Below, piece by piece: positions 26,967 to 35,540 of a DNA stretch of 64,000 nt. Within the stretch, counting starts at the first letter, position 1. Every line of letters begins with the position of its first letter. Source of the DNA: an uncultured Methylophilaceae bacterium (GTDB lineage Bacteria; Pseudomonadota; Gammaproteobacteria; Burkholderiales; Methylophilaceae). The position numbers and the translations under genes were made by a program. The stretch spans positions 107,853 to 171,852 of the forward strand of contig CAJVXS010000003.1 in assembly GCA_913009235.1 (NCBI GenBank), in the 5' to 3' direction. The notes beneath the pieces were generated by a model. That model was not told where the DNA came from. It worked only from the letters and a program-made list of their open reading frames with translations, and searched no databases.

Positions 26967-27112
26967 ACTCATTGCTGGGGGTCTAATTATTGGAGTTGCC
27001 GTAGTATCCTTGAGAGGCTCTCTAATTAGCCACCCAATTAGCCTAGAAGAACAGTGATGCTGCACGGAGTTCGATGGAGTGTAGCTTATTGATAAGGTTT
27101 CTTGATTTTAGT
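26967..27112 (+). other. Gene-free stretch with possible RNA structure downstream of repeat copy A
   Basis: No convincing ORF is present. CATTGCTG near 26970 can pair with CAGTGATG near 27052, CTAATTA near 26983 with TAATTAG near 27023, and GAGAGGCTCTC forms its own small inverted repeat. Together with the promoter-like element directly upstream, this could be a small structured RNA converging on the 3' end of the FadL-like gene. I could not match it to 6S, SRP, tmRNA or RNase P RNA. Confidence 0.3.
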
Positions 27113-28375
27113 CTAAAGCTTCCAGCCATAAGCAACACCTAGTGAATCTTGATACATATTTAGATTGGCATTGCCTCCGCCAAAAATAGAAGGGATTGAA
27201 TTTTTGCCGCTCACCTTGTTTTCAAATGCATGGCAATAAGAAAAAGATAGCTCAGATTTGTCAGAAAGTGAGAAGGTAGCACCCAGCGTCAGGTGATCTT
27301 GCACTACACCAGGAGCAAGAACGTTAAACAGTGTTTCTGCCTTTCGAATAGGCTAGCTAGAGTGGTTATAGCCTGCACGTAGTGTTAAGTTTTTATCGTA
27401 TGAATAACTAGTGCCAACCTTGATTGTTGTTACATCTTTCCAACCAAAGCCAGAACCTTTGTTACTACCTAGCGGATTACCGCTTAAAAACAAGTTCGAG
27501 ATTGAGTTGCCTACAGAATCTACCTCACTGTAGTTTATTTTTGTTATGTCAGCAGCTAGGGTTAATTTTGGCGTTGCTTTAACGGAAAGGCCTAATCCGT
27601 AGCTGGATGGGATATCAAAGCTACCTTGCTCTGCAAATAGCCCTTTATATTTGTCGAGCTTAGACATATAAGTTCTGGTTTTGTATGTTGCCCCTAGAGT
27701 GACAACGTCAGTTAGTTGGCCAATCCATCCCACATGAAGGCCTGCGCCATATGAATGGTCATGCCCATTATTTGTCACATTCCCAACAGATGAGGTGAAA
27801 CTACCATTGTCAAAGTTTTGCAATCCCTTCGCCTCAAAACTTTGATATGCTAAATTAACAGCTACACCAATAGTGTTAGCTGGCGATATTTTCCAAGCCA
27901 CAGTAGGAGCAATAAAAACTTGAATGAGGTCAATGCCGGCTCTATTTGCATTTGTTCCATCAAACAACGGAATGGCCTTATTGTAGTCAGTATTCATTCC
28001 GCCATTACCGTAAACACTCACCCCTACAGATAACTCATTGTTAATTGTATGGTTATAACCAAATTCCGGGATGATAAAGCTTTTAGTCTCGTTGCCTTTA
28101 TATTTGCCATCATTACCAGGGCCGCCGTTGCCAACAATTTCAGACTCACGAGTTGGTTTAAACCAAGTCAAGCCGAAATCAAGACGATCTCCAATTAAAC
28201 CCATACCAGCAGGATTCGATGCAGAGGCAAGTGCATCTTGTGGCAGTGCAATTGCTACACCTCCCATCCCTAAAGATTTCATGCCATAACCATGAGCAAA
28301 ATATCCATCCGTTGCAAATGCATCTGTAGTGGCTAAAACTATTAAAAGTGGAAGAGCTTTGAAGCTGACATTCAT
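27113..28375 (-). pseudogene. FadL/TodX-family outer-membrane transporter interrupted by one amber codon
   Basis: The frame runs from ATG 28375 to 27113 (420 sense positions) with one TAG at 27353-27355. Before it lies a signal peptide ending TTDAFA, GMKSLGMGGVAIALPQDALASASNPAGMG (the FadL N-terminal plug) and beta-strand segments. After it the same frame continues with TLFNVLAPGVVQDHLTLGATF to YGWKL, the normal C-terminal strands. The context (TCT AGC TAG CCT) suggests a CAG-to-TAG change. The protein would import hydrophobic substrates such as fatty acids. The last strands are needed for barrel closure, so the 340-residue product is probably inactive unless the stop is read through. Confidence 0.8.
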
Positions 28376-28767
28376 GGAATAACTTTCTAATATTAGGGGT
28401 TAGATAATTTGTAATTGACGCACACTATAACCGAGAGAATTTTTATTCTATTAAATACTTAACATTATTTAAATATCTAGAAGAATCAGGCCCAAGACCG
28501 CCGCCATATTGACTACGTGCTGGGTGAGCAGGCCTCATAGATAACTCTTTTTTTGTAATCAAAGATGAAATACATTTTACATGCATTTGGATAGGTTTAG
28601 AATAATGCTTTTTAAGCTTCACATCACTATGCTCACATCATTGCCTACTATGTGTATAGTGATTAAAATTGTATAGTTTAATGTGTGACTAAACGTGTGG
28701 TATTTTATTTTTTATAGATGCATATAACTCATTGACTAATATAAAATATGATCCTTTTGTATAATAT
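28376..28767. other. Gene-poor region upstream of the FadL-like gene
   Basis: This AT-rich stretch should hold the minus-strand promoter of the FadL-like gene. A minus-strand 31-codon frame (28443-28538) begins MRPAHPARSQYGGGLGPDSS and looks protein-like, but I cannot place it and it may be a gene fragment or chance. Nothing else is recognisable. Confidence 0.4.
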
Positions 28768-28814
28768 GTCGTTGACCTGTGTGACTCTGCTGATATAGAT
28801 TAGGCGTGCTAACA
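28768..28814 (+). repeat. Copy B of the 48-bp promoter-like repeat
   Basis: These 47 bases equal 26919-26966 except for one missing A after GTTGACCT. Copy B keeps TTGACC and TATAGA, here 16 bases apart, and lies directly upstream of the deacetylase-fold gene at 28843, which it could transcribe. The left inverted-repeat arm seen at copy A (TGTTAGCAC) is absent here. The two copies flank the FadL-like pseudogene. Confidence 0.75.
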
Positions 28815-28842
28815 CCTTATTAGCCAGTTGGAATGAATAGTA

Positions 28843-29781
28843 TTGCGATTTTTTAATTACAGAATGATGTTCAGTATTATTGCCGCCAGCTTAGCGGTGC
28901 TCATTGCCATGACCACCTTCAAACAAGATGAAAAGCTTCAATCTATTGAGGTGACTGTCACTGTCGATTGGGAAGGTCGGTCACTAGATGAAGAAGACAT
29001 TGAGGCCATGCAATCTTTTCGGCTGCAGTTTCCACGTATTCCTATGTTGCAGTTACTCAACCCTGCTTACTTTGTGCGCGACCATGCCTATCCAGCGCGT
29101 TTAACGCAGACGATTCAATCCACATTTTTACCCATAGACACACAAGGTTTGCATGTACATGCATGGAAATCCTTAACGGATTATTGCGGCGTTGAATATC
29201 AGCACAGTCATTCATTTGCTGATGTGGCTGAAAACTGCCAAACAGGCGATTGTGGCTATACCGTTAGTTTAGAACTTGCTTACTCACAACAAGCGTTAAC
29301 CAAGCTCATTGCCTGTAGTGATCAAGTGTTAGTCGATAATGGTTTTAACAAGTCGGTGCACTTTCGTGCGGGTGGCTGGCAGTTAGGCTCTAAATTGATT
29401 GCAGCGTTAGAAGCTAACGGCTTTGTTTGGGACAGCTCCCAAATTGATGCTCACCTGCTCACCACCCGTTGGCATGAGGACAGTGGCATGGTGACTACGC
29501 TGCGCCAATTACATGCGAATAGCACACCGCTAGACCAGCCTTATTTGTTGGGGAAAAAGCTAATGGAATTCCCTAATAATGCAGCATTGGCTGATTACAC
29601 TAGCACTAAGCAAATAGTGACTTTGTTTAAACGGTTGATTGCCGCGAATAAACCAGTGATGGTGCTCGGCTTTCATCAAGAGACCGCGGCAGATTTTTTG
29701 GTGCGTTTAGAAAAAGCCATTCCAGAAATGGAAGCTATTGCTAAAGCTGAAAATATTCGGCTAGCTTGGGTTAGTCAGTGA
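28843..29781 (+). CDS. Polysaccharide deacetylase-fold (NodB-like) periplasmic or membrane-anchored protein
   Basis: This 312-residue protein has one N-terminal hydrophobic segment (residues 9-24). It is followed by VTVTVDWEGRSLDEED, where the Asp sits as in motif 1 of NodB-type deacetylases, and by HFRAGGWQLGSKLIAALEANGFVWDSS, resembling motif 3, with a late LGFHQETA. It may act on a glycan or be a non-catalytic relative. The start is taken as TTG 28843 with GGAATGA upstream; ATG 28864 is possible but lacks a ribosome binding site. Confidence 0.6.
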   Translation: MRFFNYRMMFSIIAASLAVLIAMTTFKQDEKLQSIEVTVTVDWEGRSLDEEDIEAMQSFRLQFPRIPMLQLLNPAYFVRDHAYPARLTQTIQSTFLPIDTQGLHVHAWKSLTDYCGVEYQHSHSFADVAENCQTGDCGYTVSLELAYSQQALTKLIACSDQVLVDNGFNKSVHFRAGGWQLGSKLIAALEANGFVWDSSQIDAHLLTTRWHEDSGMVTTLRQLHANSTPLDQPYLLGKKLMEFPNNAALADYTSTKQIVTLFKRLIAANKPVMVLGFHQETAADFLVRLEKAIPEMEAIAKAENIRLAWVSQ

Positions 29782-29843
29782 CAGTAGGCTTAACTTTTCG
29801 TAAAGCAGGTAAAATGTGACTTTATTTTTCAGTTGTTACGCCC

Positions 29844-30794
29844 ATGCAAGTTGATTTGGCGCAGGCCATTGCCTTAATTAAACGTGGCGAAGTCGTCGCC
29901 ATCCCGACCGAGACGGTTTATGGGCTAGCTGCGGATGCACGTAATGAAGATGCGCTCAAACAAATCTATGCCATTAAACAGCGCCCTGCCAACAACCCAT
30001 TAATTGTCCATTTAGCGAGTCGTGAGCACGTGTTGGATTGGGCGGCAGAATTTTCACCATTGGCACAAAAGCTAGCCGCCGCCTTCTGGCCGGGGCCATT
30101 GACTGTCGTATTGCCAGCAAAAGATGCGGTTTCAAGTATTGTGCGAGCCGGTGAGCCGACTGTTGCCTTACGTGTGCCAGCACACCCAATAGCACAGCAA
30201 GTGTTGCAACAAACAGGCTTAGGTTTGGCCGCGCCATCGGCTAACAAATACACCCAGCTCAGCCCAACGACAGCGCAACATGTGGCTAATGGCCTAGGAA
30301 ATGTAGTGCCCGTATTGGAGGGGGGTACATGTGAAGTGGGGATAGAGTCGACTATTGTTGCCGTTGATGAAGGCCAATGGCGACTGTTACGTTTAGGGAT
30401 GATTGATGAAGCGCAGATAGCTTCAGTAGTTGGGGTTCAGGCAGCACTGCCAACCTTACAAGATGATAAATCGTTGCCCAAAGCGCCAGGCCAGAATTTG
30501 CTACATTACTCACCAAAAACACCGGCGCAATTATTCACATCGAGAGCGACCTTATTACAAGCCTCAGAAAAATCAGATTGTGCCGTACTGTTATTGGGAG
30601 AGGGGCAGGCTGCTAATGGCAAGACATTTAATTTACCCAATGATCCTGTTGGCTTTGCGGAGCAGTTGTATGGCACCTTGCATCAGATGGATGCCCTAGC
30701 AGTGGCTACCTTACTGATAGAAGCGCCGCCACAGCAGCCAGAATGGCTAGCCATTCATGACCGGTTGACGCGCGCATCATATAAACTTAACTAA
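29844..30794 (+). CDS. tsaC: L-threonylcarbamoyladenylate synthase (TsaC/Sua5)
   Basis: This 316-residue protein makes threonylcarbamoyl-AMP from threonine, bicarbonate and ATP for the t6A modification of tRNAs reading ANN codons. VAIPTETVYGLAADARNEDALKQIYAIKQRPANNPLIVHL is the YrdC-domain signature, with FWPGPLTVVLPA and LAAPSANKYTQLSPTTAQHV following. After about residue 200 it carries the additional Sua5 domain (GQNLLHYSPKTPAQLF), so it is the long Sua5 form rather than a short E. coli TsaC. Cytoplasmic. Confidence 0.94.
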   Translation: MQVDLAQAIALIKRGEVVAIPTETVYGLAADARNEDALKQIYAIKQRPANNPLIVHLASREHVLDWAAEFSPLAQKLAAAFWPGPLTVVLPAKDAVSSIVRAGEPTVALRVPAHPIAQQVLQQTGLGLAAPSANKYTQLSPTTAQHVANGLGNVVPVLEGGTCEVGIESTIVAVDEGQWRLLRLGMIDEAQIASVVGVQAALPTLQDDKSLPKAPGQNLLHYSPKTPAQLFTSRATLLQASEKSDCAVLLLGEGQAANGKTFNLPNDPVGFAEQLYGTLHQMDALAVATLLIEAPPQQPEWLAIHDRLTRASYKLN

Positions 30795-30863
30795 AAATCA
30801 CTTGTCATCAACGACAAAAGCGAGTAATTTTGTTAGTATTCAGTAGCGAAGCGTGGAGTTGAA

Positions 30864-31082
30864 ATGGATAATAAGTACGGTTTAGGCAGTGCCAAAGTAG
30901 CACAGGTTAAACACGACGGAAATCATGAAGATGTCGTGGTGCACCCGACAGAATGTAAGTTTTGTGGGAGCAATGAGTTGGCATTATGCCCTACCATGCA
31001 CGATCATCTCTGTAGTGCATGTGGCGAGTGGCAAAGTGATGTGCCACAAGATTATTCCACGGGCCGTAGTAGCGATTATTAA
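30864..31082 (+). CDS. Small protein with two CxxC pairs (zinc-ribbon-like), unknown
   Basis: A 72-residue protein with CKFCGSNELALCP and HDHLCSACGEWQSD: two CxxC knuckles about 17 residues apart form a likely zinc ribbon. The ATG has GGAG upstream. I do not recognise a named family. It overlaps the minus-strand protease gene tail-to-tail by 4 bases. Confidence 0.65.
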   Translation: MDNKYGLGSAKVAQVKHDGNHEDVVVHPTECKFCGSNELALCPTMHDHLCSACGEWQSDVPQDYSTGRSSDY

Positions 31083-32011
31083 AAGTTACTACTACAAGCA
31101 GGTTTGGTTTCTTCAGCACATTCTAGCCCTGCTGTGGCGGCAGGGTGGTCAGGGTGCAACGACAAGGCTTGTTCAAAATACTGCTTGGCTTTACTCAACC
31201 CCCCTTCTTTACCCTCAGCAATGCCCGCGTAATAATAGGCTTCGGCAGACTTGGGTTCTGCTTTCACCCATAGTTGAGCGATGCGGCTCAACTCATTCCA
31301 CTGTTCATTTTTAAATGGCTGTACGACGCGCATGAAAAAAGGACGCTTCTCTTCAGGCGCATCCCAAAATGGTAAAACATTGGTTTCCATCGATGTGATG
31401 TCAGGCTGTTTTAATAGTGCCTTAATCCACTTCGCGGAGACGTTGTAATAATAAGCTTGTTTACCAGGGCTTTTAAATGTGCTGATTGCCAGCAACTTTC
31501 CATCAACATCAAAGACAGGGCTGCCGCTAGCACCCATTGTGAAGGATGCACTTGTTCTAATAATGGCGCTGTTATCAAGCGGATAAAGCGCTTTGATTTT
31601 ACCTTCCGAGTATTGTGGTTTTGGCGGGCCACCAGGAAAGCCAATTGAAAAAATGTTTTGCTCGTAAGTTAGATTTTCAAAGTCGCCAAACTCTACTGGT
31701 GTTAAGTCCGCATACTGGAACCGTAAAATACAGAGGTCATGCTCCCAGTCGGCTTTCAGTGCAATGGGTGTGTAATTGTCACCATATTTGGTAATACTGA
31801 CGCCTGTGCTGTTGGCTAATACATGGCAGTTGGTGGCGACTAAATCCTTGCTAATGGCGACACCAGTACCCACGCCATGACCGCCTTTTTTAGTGCCAAC
31901 ATGGACTTTGACGACGGAAGCTTTGAGTCTGAAGCTAAGCTCGTTACGTGTCTCCGCCAATAAGTTGCTATGGATGAAGATTGATACTAAAAAAGCGGTC
32001 AATAAACGCAT
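31079..32011 (-). CDS. Secreted trypsin-like serine protease with C-terminal TPR region
   Basis: This 310-residue protein starts with a signal peptide (RLLTAFLVSIFIHSNLLA). The catalytic triad is visible: His in GVAISKDLVATNCHVLAN, Asp in WEHDLCILRF and Ser in FTMGASGSPVFDVDGKLLAIST. The last 80 residues (AEAYYYAGIAEGKEGGLSKAKQYFEQALSLHPDHPAA) form TPR-like helices instead of the PDZ domain of HtrA/DegP. It should act in the periplasm; the targets are unknown. Confidence 0.85.
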   Translation of the reverse strand: MRLLTAFLVSIFIHSNLLAETRNELSFRLKASVVKVHVGTKKGGHGVGTGVAISKDLVATNCHVLANSTGVSITKYGDNYTPIALKADWEHDLCILRFQYADLTPVEFGDFENLTYEQNIFSIGFPGGPPKPQYSEGKIKALYPLDNSAIIRTSASFTMGASGSPVFDVDGKLLAISTFKSPGKQAYYYNVSAKWIKALLKQPDITSMETNVLPFWDAPEEKRPFFMRVVQPFKNEQWNELSRIAQLWVKAEPKSAEAYYYAGIAEGKEGGLSKAKQYFEQALSLHPDHPAATAGLECAEETKPACSSNF

Positions 32012-32191
32012 CGTATCGTGGTTGTCTCGTAATTAAAGTAGACTTGGAGCCATAAGATTAAGCAAGCCATGCAGGAGTAAAGTGACATTTATTATAGAAC
32101 AATAGTAATTGTTATGACTTGCAATTTAAATAGGGTGCGACATTAAATTACTGTACAATATAGGGCCAAATAAAAACCTTAAGATAGTCGC

Positions 32192-32929
32192 ATGATTATA
32201 AAGTCTGAAGTTGTTGATTTAAACACACCTAGCGGAACGATGCGCACTTATATCCATCGCCCGGCACATGGCAAAAAAGTACCTGCGATTTTGTTTTATT
32301 CAGAAATTTTTCATCAAACAGGCCCGATTGAGCGCGCTGCCAAACTGATGGCAGGGCAAGGGTATGCGGTGCTTGTCTCTGAGGTTTTTCATGAGCTAAA
32401 CCCTATTGGCACAGTCTTGGGCTATGATGATGCGGGCCGCGACAAAGGCAATGCAGATAAAGCAGCTAAAGATGTGCAAGGTTACGATACTGACAACCGC
32501 GCCATGATTGAGTATTTAGTGACGCAAGATTGGTATGACGGAAACCTCGGTGCGATGGGCTTCTGCATCGGCGGTCACTTGGCTTTCCGTGCAGCATTGC
32601 AGCCAGAGGTGAAAGCTACCGCTTGCTTCTATGCGACTGACTTGCATACGAATACGATTCCAAATAAACCTGAGCAACATAGCATGGAGAAGCTGGCCGA
32701 TATAAACGGTGAGTTGATGATGTTATGGGGCAAGCAAGATACCCATATTGATACTGCTGGCCGTATGCTGGTTTATCAGAAACTAACTGAAGCGAATGTG
32801 ACTTTTACATGGTATGAATTTAACGGCCAACATGCATTTATGCGTGATGAAGGCGATCGTTACGATCCACAGCTAGCAATGACTGGATACCAGTTAGCAA
32901 CACAAATGTTTAGTAATACACTGAAGTAG
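32192..32929 (+). CDS. Dienelactone hydrolase family protein
   Basis: This 245-residue alpha/beta hydrolase has the nucleophile elbow GAMGFCIGGHLAF with Cys, a later ELMMLWGKQDTHID supplying the Asp, and EFNGQHAFMRDEGDRYDP supplying the His, the standard DLH triad. Family members hydrolyse dienelactones in chlorocatechol breakdown, but most chromosomal copies, like this one without other aromatic-pathway genes, have unknown ester or lactone substrates. Confidence 0.88.
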   Translation: MIIKSEVVDLNTPSGTMRTYIHRPAHGKKVPAILFYSEIFHQTGPIERAAKLMAGQGYAVLVSEVFHELNPIGTVLGYDDAGRDKGNADKAAKDVQGYDTDNRAMIEYLVTQDWYDGNLGAMGFCIGGHLAFRAALQPEVKATACFYATDLHTNTIPNKPEQHSMEKLADINGELMMLWGKQDTHIDTAGRMLVYQKLTEANVTFTWYEFNGQHAFMRDEGDRYDPQLAMTGYQLATQMFSNTLK

Positions 32930-33022
32930 TCTTAAAAAGTAGTAACAACAAAGAGCTTAAGCTAAAAGCGATAGCTTATTTAACCATTTAAATTATCAAT
33001 TTAAAGAAAGAGCATTGAAAAG

Positions 33023-34543
33023 ATGAGCGTAAAAAATTCCGATATTGGCTTAATCGGCCTAGCAGTGATGGGGCAAAACCTTGTCCTTAACATGGCTGAC
33101 CACGGCTATACCGTTTCAGTCTACAATAGAAGCCCCTCAAAAACACGAGACTTTTTAGTTGAGTGTAAAGAGAACGAGCCTTCACGCGAGCGGGTGGTTG
33201 GCCATGAAGATTTAGCCGCATTTGTACTGAGCATTAAGCGGCCACGTAAAATTGTTTTACTGGTTAAAGCCGGGAGCGCTACTGACTTAACCATCAATGC
33301 CATTCTGCCTTTCTTAGAAAAAGGTGACATTATCATTGATGGTGGTAATGCATTATGGACAGACACTATTCGCCGTGAAAAAGAATTAAAAGCAAAAGAC
33401 ATTGAGTTTATCGGCTCTGGTGTTTCAGGCGGTGAAACTGGCGCACGTTTTGGCCCTTCATTAATGCCTTCAGGTACGCGTCAAGCTTGGGCTTCACTTG
33501 AGCCTATCTGGACTGACATTGCAGCTAAAGTAGATCCTATTACAGGCCAACCATTAGAAGGAGGCGAACCAGGAAAGCCTGTAGAAGGTGGATTCTCATG
33601 TGCTGAATACATCGGCCCTGACGGTGCTGGGCACTATGTAAAAATGGTGCACAATGGTATTGAATACATTGACATGCAATTGATTTGTGAAGCCTACTGG
33701 TTGATGAAAACAACGTTAGATATGAAATCTGATGAGATTGGTAAAGTCTTTGAAGAGTGGAACAAAAGTGAATTATCTAGTTTCTTAATTGAGATTACAG
33801 CTGACATTCTGCAACAAAAAGATCCAATGTCTAAAGAGTTCTTGGTGGACATGATTTTAGATGCTGCAGAACAGAAAGGTACTGGCCAATGGACAGCTGC
33901 GAATGCGCTGGAGCTAGGTGCGCCAGCAAATGCGATTGCTGCTGCGGTTTACGCGCGCGGGCTTTCTAGCGTTAAAGAAGAGCGTGTTGAGGCAAGCAAG
34001 ATTCTTAAAGGCCCTAAGGCCACACCTGTGTTAGATGAAGATAAAGCGGTAGTGATTGATTCAATTAAAGACGCACTTTATTGCTCTAAAATCTGTGCTT
34101 ATGCACAAGGCTTCCAGCTGATTGATAAAGCACAAGTGGCTTATAACTGGAAATTGAACTTTGGTGAGATTTCTCAAATCTGGCGTGGTGGTTGTATCAT
34201 TCGCGCACGCTTTTTACAGAAGATTACAGATGCTTACCAATTGAACTCACGCTTGAAAAACTTGATGTTAGATCCATACTTCACTGAAGAAATGAATCAG
34301 GGTCAAGACGGCTGGCGCAAAGTGATTGCTTTAGCCGTGACGAATGGTGTTCCTGTGCAAGGCTTTGCTGCTGCGTTAGCTTACTATGATGGGTATAGAA
34401 GCGCTGATTTACCAGCTAACTTGTTACAAGGACAACGTGATTACTTTGGCGCACATACTTATGAGCGTAAAGATAAGCCACGTGGTGAGTACTTCCACCT
34501 AGACTGGCCAGAGCCAGGCCGCCCTCAAATTGCTATTGAATAA
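33023..34543 (+). CDS. gnd: 6-phosphogluconate dehydrogenase, decarboxylating
   Basis: This 506-residue enzyme oxidises and decarboxylates 6-phosphogluconate to ribulose 5-phosphate with NADP+. [29 protein letters not shown] is the cofactor domain, [23 protein letters not shown] and [24 protein letters not shown] form the active site with the catalytic Lys and substrate Asn, and [10 protein letters not shown] and [13 protein letters not shown] complete the substrate site. In RuMP-pathway methylotrophs it drives the dissimilatory cycle that oxidises formaldehyde units. It is monocistronic with its own terminator. Confidence 0.96.
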   Translation: MSVKNSDIGLIGLAVMGQNLVLNMADHGYTVSVYNRSPSKTRDFLVECKENEPSRERVVGHEDLAAFVLSIKRPRKIVLLVKAGSATDLTINAILPFLEKGDIIIDGGNALWTDTIRREKELKAKDIEFIGSGVSGGETGARFGPSLMPSGTRQAWASLEPIWTDIAAKVDPITGQPLEGGEPGKPVEGGFSCAEYIGPDGAGHYVKMVHNGIEYIDMQLICEAYWLMKTTLDMKSDEIGKVFEEWNKSELSSFLIEITADILQQKDPMSKEFLVDMILDAAEQKGTGQWTAANALELGAPANAIAAAVYARGLSSVKEERVEASKILKGPKATPVLDEDKAVVIDSIKDALYCSKICAYAQGFQLIDKAQVAYNWKLNFGEISQIWRGGCIIRARFLQKITDAYQLNSRLKNLMLDPYFTEEMNQGQDGWRKVIALAVTNGVPVQGFAAALAYYDGYRSADLPANLLQGQRDYFGAHTYERKDKPRGEYFHLDWPEPGRPQIAIE

Positions 34544-34573
34544 TTAATGGTTTTTTGAAGTAAAGTTAAGTAG

Positions 34574-34604
34574 AGAGGGTGACAGCTGTCATCCTCTTTT
34601 TTTG
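34574..34604 (+). terminator. Rho-independent terminator after gnd
   Basis: AGAGGGTGACAG (34574-34585) is followed directly by CTGTCATCCTCT (34586-34597), a 12-bp inverted repeat with one G-T pair, then a run of T. It lies 31 bases after the gnd stop. Confidence 0.85.
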
Positions 34605-34649
34605 ACTATTGTTTAGTGCTTTTTTATCGCTTGTTTCTAAAGTTTTGCG

Positions 34650-34817
34650 CTAAACGCAATCGCAGCTTGCTTCTAAAAACCGATGGAATTGATTGATTTT
34701 TTTTAGTTTGAGAAAGCGACTTGTTTCTGTTTCGTTTGTTTGTTGCGCTTTTGTTTTAGTGGCTACCTCAACTGAGGGTGTTTTGGCTAGCTCTGCTTTG
34801 TTAACAGCTTCTTTCAC
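34650..34817 (-). CDS. Candidate small protein of 55 residues, unknown
   Basis: A GTG at 34817 is preceded by AAAGGA with good spacing and opens 55 codons to a TAG. The product starts VKEAVNKAELAKTPSVEV and continues Lys/Thr/Gln-rich, with RFLKLKKINQFHRFL and a final CDCV. Translation as N-terminal Met is assumed. The rest of the gnd-apaG gap (34818-35133) shows no convincing gene. There is no family match that I know, so coding status rests only on the start signal and the open frame. Confidence 0.4.
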   Translation of the reverse strand: MKEAVNKAELAKTPSVEVATKTKAQQTNETETSRFLKLKKINQFHRFLEASCDCV

Positions 34818-35133
34818 GATGTTTCCTTTTGGGAGTTAAATGCACTGAAATTTTGTTCCATTGACATAGGTTCATGTTTATATTGAGTGAAATTTAACAA
34901 GATAGTTCATAGGTGCGAATAAAAACTTTGGAGAAGCTAGTAAGATGATTAGATTTGATGGTTTTGTACTTCAATCTGTTGCGGAACAGGTGCAAGGAGC
35001 TAGCAACCACTGGTTATTTTCTTTCTAATGTTCGCAACTAAGTGTGCTTGAATACGGTTATGATAGTTAAGCTATATGAATGATAGGTGACTTGGAATAG
35101 AATGTTTGAAATTGACAATGGATAGATAAGCGA

Positions 35134-35511
35134 ATGACTGAAACGTATTTGTTTTCCGTACATGTGGAAACGGCATATTTAGCAGACCAATCTAGCGAAG
35201 AGGATGAGCGCTATACATTTTCTTACACAGTTACCATCACGAATACTGGTAACATTGCTGCGCAATTGATTAGTCGTCACTGGGTGATTACGGATGCAGA
35301 TAATCAAGCGAGTGAGGTGAAGGGGCTGGGGGTCATTGGAGAGCAACCTTTACTAGAACCCGGTGAGCACTTTACCTATACCAGTGGCACAGCGCTGAAT
35401 ACTGCTGTTGGCCAGATGCACGGGCGTTATCATATTGTTGCCGTCGATGGCACCTCATTTGAAGCTGAGATTCCACCATTTACTCTTGCTGCACCTAGAG
35501 TGCTACATTGA
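35134..35511 (+). CDS. apaG: ApaG protein
   Basis: This 125-residue protein has the full ApaG beta-sandwich pattern: SVHVETAYLADQSSEEDERYTFSYTVTITNTG, SRHWVITDADNQASEVKGLGVIGEQPLLEPGEHFTYTSG and MHGRYHIVAVDG. ApaG is linked to Co2+/Mg2+ efflux phenotypes and has a fibronectin-III-like fold; its molecular activity remains uncertain. Only about 30 bases separate its stop from the mltA start, so the two are likely cotranscribed. Confidence 0.95.
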   Translation: MTETYLFSVHVETAYLADQSSEEDERYTFSYTVTITNTGNIAAQLISRHWVITDADNQASEVKGLGVIGEQPLLEPGEHFTYTSGTALNTAVGQMHGRYHIVAVDGTSFEAEIPPFTLAAPRVLH

Positions 35512-35540
35512 GGGCTTCATTCAGAGCGCTCTATTCAGCC

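Noticed and set aside
26951..27070. Resemblance of GTGCTAACAACTCATTGC to the start of an integron attC site
   Set aside because: No matching GTTRRRY core end lies within 150 bases downstream of either copy, the 9-bp repeats have the opposite orientation to attC ends, and there is no integrase or cassette array.
29966..30253. Two long minus-strand ORFs inside tsaC
   Set aside because: They are shadows of the tsaC frame, with no ribosome binding site and no family features.
34945..35028. 27-codon plus-strand frame starting MIRFDGFVLQSV
   Set aside because: Very short, weak ribosome binding site, no recognisable pattern; could be chance.
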